A stretch of DNA of 42,298 bases from Bacteroidota bacterium (GTDB taxonomy: Bacteria; Bacteroidota; Bacteroidia; JABEUT01): positions 1 through 42,298 of the forward strand of contig JABDCA010000026.1 of assembly GCA_013288345.1 (NCBI GenBank), given 5' to 3'. The translations under genes and the position numbers were made by a program. Below, in pieces: positions 42,151 to 42,298 of the stretch. Every line of letters starts with the position of its first letter. Positions within the stretch are counted from its first letter, which is position 1. The notes below the pieces were generated by a model. That model did not search any database. It was not told the origin of the DNA and was given only the letters and a program-made list of their open reading frames with translations.

Positions 42151-42298
42151 TTATGCTTTCATTCTTCTATTAAACCTCAAAAACAAAATATCTGTTATTA
42201 TTGCACCCATTCGGGCTATACGGAATTTCGACTTTGTTTTATAAGATGCCCAACTATATTTTCCATCGTTCAACAAGTAATACAAAATGTTTCGGCTT
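42151..42298 (-). CDS. C-terminal end of a gene truncated by the window edge
   Basis: On the minus strand an open frame enters at the edge and runs 48 codons to a stop at 42151-42153. The visible residues are SRNILYYLLNDGKYSWAS near the start and TDILFLRFNRRMKA at the end. They are basic and hydrophobic, consistent with the tail of a transferase, but too short to assign. The frame ends 16 bp before the hydrolase start, so it is probably the preceding gene of the same transcript. Confidence 0.5.
   Translation of the reverse strand, partial: SRNILYYLLNDGKYSWASYKTKSKFRIARMGAIITDILFLRFNRRMKA

Overview
The window reads as chromosomal DNA of an uncultured or lesser-known Bacteroidota, most like the Chitinophagales/Sphingobacteriia side of the phylum. 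The grounds are AT-rich DNA, several matches to the Bacteroidota promoter -7 element TAnnTTTG, the gliding lipoprotein GldD, two giant secreted proteins with type IX secretion (T9SS) C-terminal signals (one type B, one type A), and families largely confined to the phylum (DUF4249 beside a TonB receptor, DUF3098, the SprB repeat). There are no transposases, integrases, CRISPR arrays or rRNA genes. One tRNA is present, tRNA-Pro(GGG). No gene-free stretch exceeds about 170 bases.

Layout. (1) 1-1.7 kb: the C-terminal piece of a bifunctional nuclease (minus) abuts a beta-helix surface protein (plus) that has lost its signal peptide; this looks like a breakpoint or an assembly join. (2) 1.7-15.7 kb: mostly minus-strand housekeeping and surface genes: a DUF3089 lipoprotein, DUF3098 (plus), a SAM methyltransferase, a 1212-residue T9SS type B protein, an RlmI-like 23S rRNA methyltransferase overlapping a 3-methyladenine DNA glycosylase, a MORN-repeat secreted protein, thioredoxin reductase, a TonB receptor with its DUF4249 lipoprotein, tRNA-Pro (plus), a GNAT acetyltransferase and a single-RRM RNA-binding protein. 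(3) 15.9-18.4 kb, plus: gldD, a PagL-like lipid A deacylase and a DUF2807 lipoprotein in one tight operon. (4) 18.4-26.5 kb, plus: a small lysine-rich exported protein, an OmpR-type response regulator, a histidine kinase, then a complete tripartite heavy-metal RND efflux system (TolC-like, adaptor, CusA/CzcA-like pump). (5) 26.5-42.3 kb, minus: a glycan locus with six glycosyltransferases, an SDR dehydratase/epimerase, a nucleotidyltransferase, a polysaccharide deacetylase and a GNAT. Upstream of these, and probably co-transcribed with the first two glycosyltransferases, lie a 1230-residue T9SS type A adhesin-like protein, a CocE/NonD-type hydrolase and the tail of another gene.

How it fits together. 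The two-component pair probably controls the efflux operon: three ATTCTAAT-like half-sites lie at exact 11-bp intervals just upstream of the efflux -7 element. A different 11-bp-spaced repeat precedes the small lysine-rich gene. In the glycan locus the adhesin is only 2 bp from the first glycosyltransferase. Since T9SS substrates are commonly attached to surface polysaccharide, a shared envelope function is an attractive but unproven reading. Promoter-like and terminator-like sites split the glycan locus into at least three transcription units. No flippase, polymerase or export gene is visible, so the locus is incomplete here or relies on genes elsewhere.
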